Positions 1 through 9,799 are shown, counted from the stretch's first letter. The stretch is 64,000 nt of DNA from Bacillus spizizenii TU-B-10 (GCF_000227465.1 NC_016047.1:2956857-3020856); one strand, 5' to 3'. Made by a program: numbers and translations. The notes: generated from the letters alone by a model not told the origin.

Positions 1-125
1 ACGAGCCAATCAAGCAGGAAAGCCCAGAAACGAACCCAAAAGCCAGCATAGGCGTGTGTCAGCCGCTCTGCTTCTTGCGGGCTTGTGATGTCATTGTGCT
101 CTAACTCTTCATATGTCACATCCAT
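1..125 (-). CDS. yteJ: RDD-family membrane protein, N-terminal part (YteJ)
   Basis: Only the first ~41 codons are inside the window; the gene continues past position 1. It starts with ATG at 125 behind a GGAGGGATC ribosome binding site. The visible N-terminus is acidic and polar, then turns hydrophobic with an aromatic segment (GFWVRFWAFLLDW) carrying the R and D spacing typical of RDD-family membrane proteins. It lies 12 bases after the sppA stop codon on the same strand, so the two are probably co-transcribed. The name rests on synteny with B. subtilis sppA-yteJ; no function can be read from this fragment. Confidence 0.75.
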   Translation of the reverse strand, partial: MDVTYEELEHNDITSPQEAERLTHAYAGFWVRFWAFLLDWL

Positions 126-137
126 TATTGATCCCTC

Positions 138-1145
138 CTACTTCGCATAGAGATACATCATTCTCGGCGAACCGGATTGTGAAAGAATTTCTCTCATATT
201 CAGAAAATCAATTTCACTCTTAAACATTTTGTTCGCGCCCATGGAAAACAGTGAGCCTAATCCGAAGCTTTCCTCGTAAGAAATGACAGAGGCGTTTTTC
301 AAATCCTTATGATCCTTTTTCATCGCTGAAATGGTATCGTCATAAAAACCAAGCTCATCAACGAGATTCAGCTTTTTCGCCTGCCGTCCGTCATACACGC
401 GTCCGTCCGCAATTTTCTTTACCTCTGCTTTCGACATGCCGCGGCCTTCTGAAATGACATCAACAAAGCCTTCATACGAATGATCAACCATGGATTGCAT
501 GATGTTCTTTTCTTCTTTTGTCATCTCACGGGAAGGAGACATAATATCCTTATGGGCCCCGCTCTTAATTGTTTCAAAAGAAATGCCGAGCTTATCAGCA
601 AGCTTTGAATAATTGACGCTTTCCATAATGACGCCGAGTGACCCAGTCAGGGTTTCCGGTGTCGCAAAAATCTTATCAGCCGCCGTTGAGATGTAATAGC
701 CGCCGGATGCTGCCATCGATCCCATCGACACGTAAATCGGTTTTTTTGTTTCTTTCTTGATTTCTTCCAGCTTCTTATGTATTTCAGCACTTTCATATAC
801 TCCGCCGCCCGGAGAATTCACCTTCAGAACGATGCCTTTAACCGCCTTGTCATCTTTTGCACGCTCAAGGTTTTTTAAGAACGTTCTGTGGTTATATCCG
901 TCTGAACCGAGCAGACTGCTTGAATCCCCATTATCCTGAATGGTGCCGCTGACCTCCAATACGGCAATTTTACTTGAAAGACTGCCGTTTTCCAGCGTCT
1001 TTTCCTGAGATTCATCTGTCAGTGATGTGAGATCCGTTTGAGCGCCTTTGACGCTTTCAAAGAAACTCATTGAGATGCTGACGATGATGGACACGCCGAA
1101 AATCCCCAGGGCAATCACTAATGCAATCCATCTTTTTGCATTCAT
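138..1145 (-). CDS. sppA: Signal peptide peptidase SppA (S49 family)
   Basis: Membrane-anchored serine protease that degrades remnant signal peptides after secretion; in B. subtilis it is also linked to resistance to lantibiotics and cell-envelope stress. 335 aa from the ATG at 1145, which follows a strong GGAGGAG site; an in-frame start upstream is not needed. Residues 5-28 form the N-terminal membrane anchor. The S49 core is present: the catalytic serine is Ser147 in SMAASGGYY and the catalytic lysine is Lys199 in GAHKDIMS, the Ser-Lys dyad positions known for the B. subtilis enzyme. The length is usual for the short Bacillus form, in which one domain forms an oligomeric dome. Followed closely by yteJ. 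Confidence 0.95.
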   Translation of the reverse strand: MNAKRWIALVIALGIFGVSIIVSISMSFFESVKGAQTDLTSLTDESQEKTLENGSLSSKIAVLEVSGTIQDNGDSSSLLGSDGYNHRTFLKNLERAKDDKAVKGIVLKVNSPGGGVYESAEIHKKLEEIKKETKKPIYVSMGSMAASGGYYISTAADKIFATPETLTGSLGVIMESVNYSKLADKLGISFETIKSGAHKDIMSPSREMTKEEKNIMQSMVDHSYEGFVDVISEGRGMSKAEVKKIADGRVYDGRQAKKLNLVDELGFYDDTISAMKKDHKDLKNASVISYEESFGLGSLFSMGANKMFKSEIDFLNMREILSQSGSPRMMYLYAK

Positions 1146-1176
1146 TTTTTTCTCCTCCTTTTTCCCAAACTCTCTC

Positions 1177-1205
1177 ATTATACGATTTAATAAGAAAAAT
1201 GTTTC
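1177..1205 (-). promoter_or_regulatory. Candidate sigma-A promoter of sppA
   Basis: On the minus strand a perfect TATAAT (1177-1182) is preceded at 17 bases by GAAACA (1200-1205). The -10 is strong and the -35 weak (3 of 6). It sits about 30 bases upstream of the sppA start. Confidence 0.45.
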
Positions 1206-1226
1206 ATTTGATGAGAAAGCTCTGGC

Positions 1227-1256
1227 TTAACGGGCTGCCGGCAAACGTGGTACACT
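1227..1256 (+). promoter_or_regulatory. Candidate sigma-A promoter of nadF
   Basis: TTAACG (1227-1232), 18-base spacer, TACACT (1251-1256) preceded by TG-G, an extended -10 element. Divergent from the sppA promoter and about 70 bases ahead of the nadF start. Confidence 0.45.
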
Positions 1257-1331
1257 TATGGCCAAAGGTATTTTATCACAAATACTGGATGGCAGAAAAA
1301 CTTAAATATGACAGCAAAGGGGAAATGGGAT

Positions 1332-2135
1332 ATGACCGATCAACGCCGTAATGTTTATTTTTTTCACAAACAGGACCAGGAAACAAACGAACAAGCTAAC
1401 TCTTTAACGCAATTGGCTGAAGAGCATGGATTTACAGTTGTGAATCAGCACTCAGACGCCAATATCATTGCTAGCATTGGCGGGGACGGCACATTTTTGC
1501 AGGCAGTCAGAAAGACGAATTTCCGTGACGACTGCTTGTACGTCGGCATTACCAAAAAGGGGAAAGCTCATTTATATTGCGACTTTCATAGTGATGAGCG
1601 TGAAAAAATGGTCGATGCGATGACGTTTGAACAAATTGAAGTCAGAAAATATCCGCTGATTGAAGTGACAGTGGATAACGCCAGTCCTTTTCATTGCCTA
1701 AACGAGGTTTCCATCCGTTCAAGCATCATTAAAACCTTTGTGATGGACGTGCTGATTGATGATCTGCACTTTGAAACGTTTAGAGGTGACGGGATGATTA
1801 TCTCAACGCCTACAGGCAGCACCGCATATAACAAGTCTGTTGCAGGAGCGGTTGTTGATCCGCTGCTCCCATGCATGCAGGTATCTGAGCTTGCTTCTCT
1901 TAACAATAACACCTACCGGACACTTGGCTCGCCATTTGTCCTCAGCTCTGACCGAAAGCTGACCCTTCGTGTGGTACAAGACGGCAATGAGCACCCAATC
2001 ATTGGCTTAGACAATGAAGCACTCAGCACGAGGAATGTGAAAACGATCGAAATCAAACTGTCCGACAAGAAAATCAAAACAGTCAAACTAAAGGACAATT
2101 CATTTTGGGAGAAAGTGAAACGTACTTTTTTATAG
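1332..2135 (+). CDS. nadF: NAD kinase, second paralogue (NadF/PpnK2)
   Basis: Phosphorylates NAD to NADP in the cytoplasm. 267 aa starting at the ATG at 1332, chosen because an AAAGGGGA site lies 8-10 bases upstream; an in-frame codon at 1308 lacks one. The catalytic GGDGT loop is at residues 50-54 and is followed by the LNEVSI segment and the conserved TPTGSTAYN loop (about 150-160), all expected for NAD kinases. B. subtilis carries two such enzymes (PpnKA/nadF types); this one corresponds to ytdI. It is monocistronic, divergent from sppA and convergent with ytcJ, ending at a shared bidirectional terminator. Confidence 0.93.
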   Translation: MTDQRRNVYFFHKQDQETNEQANSLTQLAEEHGFTVVNQHSDANIIASIGGDGTFLQAVRKTNFRDDCLYVGITKKGKAHLYCDFHSDEREKMVDAMTFEQIEVRKYPLIEVTVDNASPFHCLNEVSIRSSIIKTFVMDVLIDDLHFETFRGDGMIISTPTGSTAYNKSVAGAVVDPLLPCMQVSELASLNNNTYRTLGSPFVLSSDRKLTLRVVQDGNEHPIIGLDNEALSTRNVKTIEIKLSDKKIKTVKLKDNSFWEKVKRTFL

Positions 2136-2141
2136 AAAATG

Positions 2142-2172
2142 AAAAGGACAGGCTTCCCGCCTGTCCTTTTAT
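2142..2172. terminator. Bidirectional terminator between nadF and ytcJ
   Basis: A perfect 12-bp stem (2142-2153 with 2159-2170) around the loop TTCCC, A-rich on one side and T-rich on the other, so it can stop both convergent genes. Confidence 0.9.
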
Positions 2173-3758
2173 TATTTCTCATATACAATCTGGCCGTTAA
2201 TTACGGTTTTTTCAATGTCTAAAAGATGAAGCTTTACAGGGTCAATTGCAAAAGGATCCTCGCTGAGAATCGTAAAATCCGCGTCATAGCCTTCGGCAAT
2301 TTTTCCGCGTGATGTCTCTTTATAAATGATTCCTGCGCTTCCTTCTGTATAGAGCTTAATTGCTTCATATACAGTTAAACATTCGCTTTCATAATAGCTT
2401 GGCCCGTTCTGTTCATGACTGCTTTTCCGGAGCACCGCGGACTGGATGCCAAGAAGCGGGTCAACAGGCTCAATCGGGGCGTCTGAACCGCCCGCGCATA
2501 AAATGCCTTTAGACATCAGCGTTTTCCACGCAAAGGCTGTATTCATCCGGTCTTTTCCGAGACGGTCAATCACCCAAGGAAAATCACTGGCGACAAAATG
2601 AGGCTGAAGATCAAGTGCGATCGGCATGCGCGCTGCTTTTTCGATTAATTCGTCATTCAGCACTTGAGCATGAATCAGCCGATCATGCCGGCCGTTTTTG
2701 GGCGGATGCTTTTCTATTGCGTTCAGCACTTTTTCAAAAGCTAGGTCGCCGATTGCATGAACCGCAACTTCCATGCCTTTTTCTCTCGCTTTTCGAATGA
2801 GCTGGCCAAGGGTTTCGTCATCATGAACTTGAACACCATTAGTGGATGGATCGTCCTGATATGGTTCTTTCAATAAAGCCGTTCTTCCGCCAAGCGCCCC
2901 GTCTGCAAAGATTTTCATCGCACCGAACTCCACATACGGGCCTGACGGCTTCTCCAGCTGCTCCCATCGATCTACTGCTTCGTGATGAACGAGCAAATGA
3001 CAGCGGAACGGATACTTTCCGCTAGCGGCAGCTTTCTCATAAGCTTTCATCGGCACCGAAACATCACCATAATAGGACAAGTCTTCCGAATGTCCGCCCG
3101 TCAGGCCTTTTGTCCAGCAGTCCTCTATTGCAGCCGTAAGCGCCTCATCAACATAGTGCTGGGAGACTGGCGGGACAGCCTTCAGAATCAAATCCTGCGC
3201 CTTATCAAACAGAAGCCCGGTCGGCTCACCGTTTGCATCTTTTACAATGACTCCGCCATCAGGATCAGGAGTGTTTCTGGAAATCCCTGCCGCTTGAAGA
3301 GCCGCAGAATTGACGGCTATCGCATGCCGACATATTCGTTTAAGCAAGACGGGCCTGTCTGGAAATAAGCGATCAAGATCATGCTTAACCAAATAGTCAG
3401 GTGTCTCAAACTGATTTTCATTCCAGCCCTCTCCAATGAGCCAATCGCCTTCAGGAAGCTGCTGCTCTCTTTCCTTGGCAGCCTGCAAAATAGCTTCTTT
3501 TGACGTTAGTGCGGACAGATCGAGCTGAAGCTGTTTCTCACCGTGGCCGATCAAATGTAAATGGCTGTCGACAAAACCGGGAAACATCACTGCTCCGTTC
3601 AGGCTGATTTCTTCTGTTTCCGGGGACCCGTACTTTTTCTTTAGACGTTCATAGCTGCCAGTGCCCTTTATGACACCATCCTCGACATAGACTGCCTCTG
3701 TCAGATCGCCTTCTTCGAGCATCGTATAAATGAAACCGCCGTGCCATATCGCCTTCAT
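2172..3758 (-). CDS. ytcJ: Metal-dependent amidohydrolase, amidohydrolase_3 family (YtcJ)
   Basis: 528-aa cytoplasmic hydrolase of the amidohydrolase superfamily (the branch with N-substituted formamide deformylase-like proteins). The metal-binding HxH motif is in VDSHLHLIGHG at about residues 63-71, with further conserved histidines in the barrel (GHSEDLSYYG, HAIGDLAFE, HAQVLNDE) and the aspartate region GGSDAPIEP; the C-terminal DADFTILSEDPF restores the small beta-sandwich. The substrate cannot be told from sequence. It begins 19 bases after ytcI, so acyl-CoA synthetase and hydrolase are probably one operon. The start follows an AGAGAGTG site. Confidence 0.88.
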   Translation of the reverse strand: MKAIWHGGFIYTMLEEGDLTEAVYVEDGVIKGTGSYERLKKKYGSPETEEISLNGAVMFPGFVDSHLHLIGHGEKQLQLDLSALTSKEAILQAAKEREQQLPEGDWLIGEGWNENQFETPDYLVKHDLDRLFPDRPVLLKRICRHAIAVNSAALQAAGISRNTPDPDGGVIVKDANGEPTGLLFDKAQDLILKAVPPVSQHYVDEALTAAIEDCWTKGLTGGHSEDLSYYGDVSVPMKAYEKAAASGKYPFRCHLLVHHEAVDRWEQLEKPSGPYVEFGAMKIFADGALGGRTALLKEPYQDDPSTNGVQVHDDETLGQLIRKAREKGMEVAVHAIGDLAFEKVLNAIEKHPPKNGRHDRLIHAQVLNDELIEKAARMPIALDLQPHFVASDFPWVIDRLGKDRMNTAFAWKTLMSKGILCAGGSDAPIEPVDPLLGIQSAVLRKSSHEQNGPSYYESECLTVYEAIKLYTEGSAGIIYKETSRGKIAEGYDADFTILSEDPFAIDPVKLHLLDIEKTVINGQIVYEK

Positions 3759-3777
3759 TCACGTTCACTCTCTTTCT

Positions 3778-5367
3778 TTACGCCTTTTTATTGGCTTTGA
3801 GCTGTTCTTCACGTTTTCTTAATTCCACTCGTCTGATTTTTGCAGAAGCTGTTTTCGGCAGGCTTTCCACAAATTCAATTTCTCTCGGATATTTGTATGG
3901 AGCGGTAATGGTCTTCACGTGATTTTGCAGCATTTTGACAAGCTCATCACTGCGTTTTGCGTGATCTTGCAGGACAACGTACGCCTTAACGATGGAGCCT
4001 CTGATTTCATCAGGGCTTGCGACCACAGCACATTCTTTTACTTCAGGGTGCTTAACAAGCGCGTCTTCCACTTCGAATGGCCCGATCGTGTAGCCAGAGC
4101 TAATAATGATATCGTCATTTCGGCTTTCAAACCAGAAGTAACCTTCCTCATCTTTTTTTGCTCTGTCTCCTGTTAGGAAATAATCGCCGCGAATTTGTGT
4201 TTTCATTCTTTCAGGGTCTTTGTAATATTCTTTAAAGAGTGCCGGCGTGCTAAGGTGAACTGCGATATCGCCAACCTCACCAGATTTGCAGATTTCACCG
4301 TCTTCATTAATGATCTCCACCTGATTTCCTGGTGTCGGTTTTCCCATGCTTCCCGGTTTAATATCCATATCTTTCAAGACACCGACTAAAAGCGTGCTTT
4401 CTGTTTGGCCATACCCGTCCCGCACCTTAATGCCGAAGTGCTTTTGGAACACATCAATGACTTCACGGTTAAGCGGCTCGCCTGCGGACACAGCGCTGTG
4501 CAGGGCAGAAAGATCATACCGGTCCAAGCCTTCGACCTTCGCCATTAAGCGGTATTCCGTTGGCGTACAGCAAAAGACATTGATTTTGTAGCGGTTTAAA
4601 AGTTCTAAATATTTTTCTGCTTTGAATCTGCCGTGGTACACAAAACCCGTTGCTCCACTGCCGAGTACCGCTAAAAACGGGCTCCACACCCACTTTTGCC
4701 AGCCAGGGGCAGCAGTCGCCCAGACGATATCCTTTTCAGAAATATCAAGCCAAGCGCCGGCAGATGTTTTTAAATGAGCAAATGCCCATCCGTGTGTATG
4801 TACAACACCTTTAGGCTGACCTGTTGTTCCGGATGTATAAGATAAGAAAGCCATATCTTCTCTTGTTGTGTCAGCTGTTTGGAATCGGCTTCCGTCCGCT
4901 TTAATCGATAAGAGATTTTTCCAGCCGGCATCGTTTTCGCCAATAGACAGTTTAATCAGTTTGTCAGCCGTACTGACATCACGGAAAGCGCCGATAAATT
5001 CAGAGTAGACGATGGCGCCTTTCACTTCTGCATGTTCAATCCGGTATTCAAGATCTTTCGCACGAAGCATTTCCGAGCACGGAATGACAACCATTCCTGA
5101 TTTCAGGATAGCCAAATAAACAGCATAGGCTTCAAGCACCCGCGGAACCATTACAATCAGCTTGTCTCCCTTTTTAAATCCAAGGTCAGCCAAAGCCGCT
5201 CCAATTTTATTTGTTTCTTCCATCAGCTTTTCATATGACCAAGATTTTTGCTTGCCTGACTCATCCTCCCATAGAAGAGCGGTTTTTTGTCCAGCGGCAC
5301 TGAACTTTTCCATTTCATTCACTAAATTATATTGCATAGGGGCAATTAAATCTTCTCGTTTTAACAC
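3778..5367 (-). CDS. ytcI: AMP-forming acyl-CoA synthetase (YtcI)
   Basis: Adenylate-forming enzyme that activates a carboxylic acid with ATP and CoA. 529 aa from a GTG at 5367: the sequence GTGAGGAG sits 6 bases upstream, whereas the ATG at 5394 lies in front of that site. Motifs are complete: the P-loop-like YTSGTTGQPKGV, the YGQTEST motif, the GDYFLTGDRA hinge region and the C-terminal PKTASAKIRR lysine segment that is the usual target of regulatory acetylation. It resembles the acetyl/medium-chain acyl-CoA synthetases more than the ligases for long chains; the true substrate is unknown. First gene of a likely ytcI-ytcJ operon. Confidence 0.88.
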   Translation of the reverse strand: MLKREDLIAPMQYNLVNEMEKFSAAGQKTALLWEDESGKQKSWSYEKLMEETNKIGAALADLGFKKGDKLIVMVPRVLEAYAVYLAILKSGMVVIPCSEMLRAKDLEYRIEHAEVKGAIVYSEFIGAFRDVSTADKLIKLSIGENDAGWKNLLSIKADGSRFQTADTTREDMAFLSYTSGTTGQPKGVVHTHGWAFAHLKTSAGAWLDISEKDIVWATAAPGWQKWVWSPFLAVLGSGATGFVYHGRFKAEKYLELLNRYKINVFCCTPTEYRLMAKVEGLDRYDLSALHSAVSAGEPLNREVIDVFQKHFGIKVRDGYGQTESTLLVGVLKDMDIKPGSMGKPTPGNQVEIINEDGEICKSGEVGDIAVHLSTPALFKEYYKDPERMKTQIRGDYFLTGDRAKKDEEGYFWFESRNDDIIISSGYTIGPFEVEDALVKHPEVKECAVVASPDEIRGSIVKAYVVLQDHAKRSDELVKMLQNHVKTITAPYKYPREIEFVESLPKTASAKIRRVELRKREEQLKANKKA

Positions 5368-5494
5368 GAACAACTCCTCACTTTCTTCACCCATTATACA
5401 TAAATACAGGCTCTTTCCGTAAGGATATGCCTAAAAACAAGCTCTGTAAACATAGGTTTTTATAGGCCGCTGGTCCTTTTTTATACATATAACA

Positions 5495-5521
5495 CGAAAA
5501 AGAGTGGGGATACCCCCACTC
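5495..5521 (-). terminator. Terminator of sspA
   Basis: An 8-bp GC-rich stem (5502-5509 with 5514-5521, GAGTGGGG/CCCCACTC) followed on the minus strand by a run of T, just downstream of the sspA stop. Confidence 0.85.
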
Positions 5522-5547
5522 CTAAAGCCATTATGTGAAATTGTAAA

Positions 5548-5757
5548 TTAGAATTGTCCTCCGCCCATGTTTTGTTGAGCAAAAGATACAAGACGTTTTG
5601 TGATCTCTCCTCCAACAGAACCGTTAGCGCGAGAAGTTGTTTCTGCTCCAAGGTTTACACCGAATTCAGAAGCGATTTCTAATTTCATTTGGTCGATCGC
5701 TTGAGCAGCTCCTGGTACTAAAAGGTTGTTGCTGTTACCTGAGTTATTGTTAGCCAT
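5548..5757 (-). CDS. sspA: Small acid-soluble spore protein alpha (SspA)
   Basis: One of the major alpha/beta-type SASP that coat forespore DNA, shift it to an A-like form and protect it against UV and heat; degraded at germination by the protease GPR. 69 aa from the ATG at 5757, which has a perfect AAGGAGGTGA site; an in-frame upstream ATG is irrelevant. The GPR cleavage region [11 protein letters not shown] and the conserved second block [17 protein letters not shown] are both intact, as is the N/Q/G-rich start. A sigma-G promoter precedes it and a strong terminator follows, so it is a monocistronic forespore gene. Confidence 0.97.
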   Translation of the reverse strand: MANNNSGNSNNLLVPGAAQAIDQMKLEIASEFGVNLGAETTSRANGSVGGEITKRLVSFAQQNMGGGQF

Positions 5758-5779
5758 GTGTCTCACCTCCTTGTGAGTA

Positions 5780-5809
5780 TAGAATGTGTTAAAACACATG
5801 GCTTCATTC
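5780..5809 (-). promoter_or_regulatory. Sigma-G promoter of sspA
   Basis: On the minus strand GAATG (-35, 5805-5809), exactly 18 bases, then CATTCTA (-10, 5780-5786): a full match to the sigma-G consensus GHATR-N18-CATWHTA, as expected for an SASP gene. Confidence 0.88.
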
Positions 5810-5848
5810 AAAAAAACTTTGGTAATTGTATACAGGAGCCGGAGCGAT

Positions 5849-7054
5849 TTAAAAGAGTTCTGCGAATTTATCGTTTGCTTCTTGTTCGCTATAAAGCGTC
5901 ATTGTTTCAATGTTGTCAACCGCTTCTTGAATATACGGCTCAAAATCAACAAAGCTTTCAAAGTGTTCGATTTTTTCTTTTTTAGGTCGTGTTTTCGGAC
6001 TTGGCGGCGTAAAGATCGTACAGCAGTCTTCAAACGGCTGAATGCTTGTCTCATATGTGCCGATTTCTCGTGATTTTTCGATGATTTCTGTTTTATCCAT
6101 GGCGATTAACGGACGCAAAATCGGTGTTGACGTCACCGCATTAATCGCATACATGCTTTCAAGCGTTTGGCTCGCTACCTGACCGAGGCTTTCTCCAGTA
6201 ATGATGGCAAGCCCATTTCTCTTTTCTCTGATTCTGTCGGCAATTTGAAGCATGAGGCGGCGGGTTGCCGTCATTGTGTAGTTCTCAGGTATTTGTTTTT
6301 GGATGAGCTCTTGCGTTTTCGTAAACGGAACGATATGAAGCGTCATGCTTCCCCCAAAGCGGGACAGGCATTTTGCCAGATCCATTACCTTTTGTTTTGC
6401 GCGCTCGCTTGTGTACGGCGGGCTGAAGAAATGAACAGCTTCTACCGATAGTCCCCGTTTCATCGCATAAAAACCAGCCACAGGGCTGTCAAAACCGCCG
6501 GAAAGCATTAGCATCGCTTTGCCTGCAGAACCAACGGGCAGGCCGCCTGCACCTTTTTCATCGCGAATCGTCAAAAAGGTCGCTTCTTCCCTGATTTCGA
6601 TTCTGAGCGGGATGTCGGGATTGCGAACATCGACCGTCAATCCTTCTGTATTTCGCAAAATATGGCCGCCGATTTCAGCGTTCATTTGATTTGTATCTAA
6701 TTCAAATTGTTTATACGCTCTCTTCGTTGCGACTTTAAACGTATCACCAGGCTGATACTGATCTTCGATAGCCTGCAGAGCAGTTTCCTTAATATCATCA
6801 AGGCGGCTATCACACTTAATCGCCAGGCTGAAGCTTTGAATGCCAAACACCTGCTTTAAATGAGGAAAAAGAGCCTCAGGATCTTCTCCATTTAATGTAA
6901 TCGTCATACGGTCCCGATTGGAAAAGTATTTTAAGTTCGGATAGTCTTTCAAAACGAGTCTGACGTTTTGCTTTAAGCGCTCAATAAAGCTTTTTCTGTT
7001 TTTGCCTTTGGTTGAAATTTCCCCAAAACGAATTAATATATGATCGTAATTCAT
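5849..7054 (-). CDS. thiI: tRNA 4-thiouridine / thiamine thiazole sulfurtransferase ThiI
   Basis: Adenylates U8 of tRNA and transfers sulfur to make 4-thiouridine; the family also serves thiamine thiazole synthesis. 401 aa: an N-terminal ferredoxin-like region and THUMP RNA-binding domain (roughly residues 60-165), then the PP-loop ATP pyrophosphatase domain with [10 protein letters not shown] near residue 185. It lacks the C-terminal rhodanese domain found in the 482-aa E. coli enzyme, the known Bacillus situation in which a dedicated desulfurase hands over sulfur directly. Only 3 bases separate it from that partner, nifZ, so the two are translationally close and form an operon. Confidence 0.95.
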   Translation of the reverse strand: MNYDHILIRFGEISTKGKNRKSFIERLKQNVRLVLKDYPNLKYFSNRDRMTITLNGEDPEALFPHLKQVFGIQSFSLAIKCDSRLDDIKETALQAIEDQYQPGDTFKVATKRAYKQFELDTNQMNAEIGGHILRNTEGLTVDVRNPDIPLRIEIREEATFLTIRDEKGAGGLPVGSAGKAMLMLSGGFDSPVAGFYAMKRGLSVEAVHFFSPPYTSERAKQKVMDLAKCLSRFGGSMTLHIVPFTKTQELIQKQIPENYTMTATRRLMLQIADRIREKRNGLAIITGESLGQVASQTLESMYAINAVTSTPILRPLIAMDKTEIIEKSREIGTYETSIQPFEDCCTIFTPPSPKTRPKKEKIEHFESFVDFEPYIQEAVDNIETMTLYSEQEANDKFAELF

Positions 7055-7057
7055 GTT

Positions 7058-8203
7058 CTACCTCATCATTTTCTTTAATTTTTTGATGCCAGGCACAAGT
7101 GCGTTCATAAACGGTTCTGTCACATCGCTTGTCTGGCTGTAGTTTAAGCTGATTCTGATGCTGCTTCCGGCAATCTGCTCTCCCTTGCCCATCTGTAAGA
7201 GAACTTTGCTGGGCTTATGCTCTTTTGCCGAGCAGGCCGAAGTTGTTGAGACGAATATATCCTGTTCCTCGAGCATGTGTAAAAGCACCTCTGCTTTAAT
7301 CCCCGGAACAGAGAAATTAATAATGTGCGGCGCACTATTCATTTGAGGCGTGTTGACAACGACACCTTCAGTTTCACTCAGCCTTTTCATAAACAATTCC
7401 TTTGCGGCAGCCATCGTGTCAAGCCTTGTTGCAAAATCAACAGCGGCAAGATTAATGGCTTTGGCAAGCGAAACCGCACCCGCAGTATGCTCCGTTCCGG
7501 CCCGAATGCCTTTTTGCTGAGAGCCGCCCGTTATCAGGGGAATAAGACGTGTTCCTTCTTTTACGATAAGCGCGCCTGTCCCCTTCAGCCCGTGAAACTT
7601 ATGCCCGGAAATCGAACAAAGATCAATGCCTGCCTTTTCAATCGCCAAGGGCACTTTATAGATGCCCTGCACATAATCGACGTGAAACAAAATGTTCGGG
7701 TGCTCTTTCAGCACTTCTCCTGCCTTTTCAATAGGCTGCACCGAACCGACTTCATTGTTCACATGCATCATGCTGACAAGCACGGTATCCGGACGGATGG
7801 CTTGTTTCAGTTCTTCAATTGAAACAAATCCGTCTTCGTTCACTGAAAGATAAGTGACATCAAACCCGAATAACTCTGTCAGCTGTTCTAACGATTCCGT
7901 AACGGATGGATGTTCAATAGAAGTGGCAATGATATGTTTGCCTGCTTTTATTTTTGACAAAGCGGCTCCTTTTAAAGCCAAATTATTAGCTTCTGTAGCG
8001 CCTGACGTAAATACAATATCATAATTCTTTAGGCCTATGGCTCTTTTTATCTGATGTTTAGCTGCATGAAGCAGCTGTTCCGTTTCAACTCCATACCGGT
8101 GCAAAGATGAGGGATTTCCAAAATATCGTCTGCTTGTTTGTTCATATGTGTTCAAGACTTCATCGTAAGGTTTGGTCGTTGAACTATTGTCTAAATATAA
8201 CAT
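7058..8203 (-). CDS. nifZ: Cysteine desulfurase NifZ (IscS/NifS family)
   Basis: PLP enzyme releasing sulfur from cysteine as a protein persulfide; in B. subtilis NifZ is the dedicated sulfur donor of ThiI. 381 aa. The PLP lysine is in [10 protein letters not shown] near residue 200, the cofactor-contacting histidine region in HVDYVQG, and the catalytic cysteine in the loop [11 protein letters not shown]. The loop is short, typical of the type that passes sulfur to a specific acceptor. Good AAAGGAG site upstream. Divergent from braB and immediately followed by thiI. Confidence 0.94.
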   Translation of the reverse strand: MLYLDNSSTTKPYDEVLNTYEQTSRRYFGNPSSLHRYGVETEQLLHAAKHQIKRAIGLKNYDIVFTSGATEANNLALKGAALSKIKAGKHIIATSIEHPSVTESLEQLTELFGFDVTYLSVNEDGFVSIEELKQAIRPDTVLVSMMHVNNEVGSVQPIEKAGEVLKEHPNILFHVDYVQGIYKVPLAIEKAGIDLCSISGHKFHGLKGTGALIVKEGTRLIPLITGGSQQKGIRAGTEHTAGAVSLAKAINLAAVDFATRLDTMAAAKELFMKRLSETEGVVVNTPQMNSAPHIINFSVPGIKAEVLLHMLEEQDIFVSTTSACSAKEHKPSKVLLQMGKGEQIAGSSIRISLNYSQTSDVTEPFMNALVPGIKKLKKMMR

Positions 8204-8293
8204 CTTTTTACTCCTTTAATATGAAAGCGATACAAAACTGATTTTATATGTTACCATAACAAATTACTGCAGAAAAAGTAAATGAAATTACTA

Positions 8294-8321
8294 TTGACTT
8301 CTTCATACATTCACCTATAAT
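8294..8321 (+). promoter_or_regulatory. Candidate sigma-A promoter of braB
   Basis: TTGACT (8294-8299), 16-base spacer, perfect TATAAT (8316-8321), about 85 bases upstream of the braB start. Confidence 0.65.
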
Positions 8322-8341
8322 TAGATTTGTTACTTTCGTCA

Positions 8342-8371
8342 TATTATCTGACAATTAATTGACAGAATATT
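8342..8371 (+). promoter_or_regulatory. Two abutting CodY-like boxes in the braB leader
   Basis: Positions 8342-8356 and 8357-8371 each match the 15-base CodY motif AATTTTCWGAAAATT at 12 of 15 positions, directly head to tail just downstream of the promoter. CodY (with ScoC) control of braB is established for B. subtilis; the exact boxes here are my reading. Confidence 0.6.
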
Positions 8372-8404
8372 CTACCATAGTGAAATTAGGAGGATTTATA
8401 CGTT

Positions 8405-9745
8405 ATGAAATCATCACTATCAGCCAAGGAAACGATCGCCATTGGGCTTATGCTCTTTGCTTTGTTCTTTGGCGCAGGAAATATGATATTTCCGCCGGAA
8501 CTTGGACAAGCAGCCGGTGAAAATGTTTGGAAAGCGATGATAGGCTTTCTCGTGACGGGTGTCGGCCTGCCGCTTTTAGGTGTTGTAGCTGTTGCATTAA
8601 CAGGTACAGACGCTAAAGGCCTTGCAGATAAAGCACATCCGGTCTTTGGAACCATTTTTACAGTCGTTCTGTATTTAACAATCGGACCGCTGTTTGCGAT
8701 TCCGCGAACAGGCACTGTTTCTTATGAAATTGCGGCTGCACCTTTTGTAGGAGGCATGCCGGCATGGCTCACACTTCTTATTTTTACGTTTCTTTTCTTC
8801 GCTGTTACGTACTACCTGGCTTTAAACCCTACAAAGCTAGTTGACAGGATTGGCAAGGTATTAACACCTATTTTACTTGCTGTTATCGCAATCTTAGTCA
8901 TCAAAAGCATCGTGACGCCGATGGGGGACATTCAGTCGCCGCTTGAAACGTATGCTTCCGGATCATTGTTTAAAGGATTTTTAGAAGGCTATAAAACAAT
9001 GGATGCACTTGCTTCTATCGTGTTCGGAATTGTCGTTGTTAATGCCGTTAAGGACAGAGGCATTACAAGCCGTAAATCAGTTGCTTCCGTATGTATTAAA
9101 GCGGGACTTGTTGCCGCAGCAGGACTCGGCCTGGTTTACGTATCACTCGCCTATTTAGGAGCAACAAGCACAGATTCTGTCGGACTCCTTGGTGCAGGAA
9201 GCAAAATTTTATCAGAATCTTCACAGCACCTGTTCGGATCATTAGGAAATATCATTTTAGGCGTCGCTATCCTATTCGCGTGCTTGACAACAAGCATTGG
9301 CCTTGTCTCTTCATGCGGAAATTATTTCTCAAAGCTGATTCCTTCTTTATCTTATAAAGCCGTTGTAACGATTGTCACTGTGTTCAGCTTTATTATTTCT
9401 AACTTTGGGCTGTCAAATATTATTTTGTTCTCAGTTCCTATTTTATCAGCTATTTATCCGTTAGCAATTGTTATCATTTTGCTTTCATTTATTGAAAAAT
9501 CATTTAAAGGTAGACGTGAAGTATATATTCTTTGTTTGATTGCAACAGGTATTTTCAGTATTATTGACGGTCTGAATGCCGCGAGCATTCCGCTCGGTTC
9601 TTTAAATAAAGTTCTCGGTCAATCGCTGCCGCTTTACAGCTTAGGATTTGGCTGGGTCATCCCTGCAATCATTGGAGGCATTGCCGGTTATCTGATTTCT
9701 CTTGCTACCGGTTCGAATAAAAAAACAGCTAATATCAACCAGTAA
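8405..9745 (+). CDS. braB: Branched-chain amino acid permease BraB (LIVCS family)
   Basis: Cation-coupled importer of isoleucine, leucine and valine in the cytoplasmic membrane. 446 aa and almost wholly hydrophobic, with about 12 predicted membrane segments and the family signature FFGAGNMIFPP at residues 19-29. The start at 8405 is set by TTAGGAGG 8 bases upstream. The gene stands alone between divergent nifZ and convergent ezrA, each with its own terminator. Regulation by CodY is suggested by two boxes in the leader, in agreement with reports that braB is repressed by CodY and ScoC. Confidence 0.92.
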   Translation: MKSSLSAKETIAIGLMLFALFFGAGNMIFPPELGQAAGENVWKAMIGFLVTGVGLPLLGVVAVALTGTDAKGLADKAHPVFGTIFTVVLYLTIGPLFAIPRTGTVSYEIAAAPFVGGMPAWLTLLIFTFLFFAVTYYLALNPTKLVDRIGKVLTPILLAVIAILVIKSIVTPMGDIQSPLETYASGSLFKGFLEGYKTMDALASIVFGIVVVNAVKDRGITSRKSVASVCIKAGLVAAAGLGLVYVSLAYLGATSTDSVGLLGAGSKILSESSQHLFGSLGNIILGVAILFACLTTSIGLVSSCGNYFSKLIPSLSYKAVVTIVTVFSFIISNFGLSNIILFSVPILSAIYPLAIVIILLSFIEKSFKGRREVYILCLIATGIFSIIDGLNAASIPLGSLNKVLGQSLPLYSLGFGWVIPAIIGGIAGYLISLATGSNKKTANINQ

Positions 9746-9748
9746 AAA

Positions 9749-9790
9749 CAAAAAGCCTTAATGGATGTAGATCCAAAAAGGCTTTTTTAT
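9749..9790 (+). terminator. Terminator of braB
   Basis: AAAAGCCTT (9751-9759) pairs with AAGGCTTTT (9778-9786) over an 18-base loop and is followed by a T run. Confidence 0.75.
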
Positions 9791-9799
9791 ATTCTGAAT

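Noticed and set aside
7325..7822. 165-codon frame opposite nifZ
   Set aside because: Shadow of nifZ; composition is not protein-like and no ribosome site is present.
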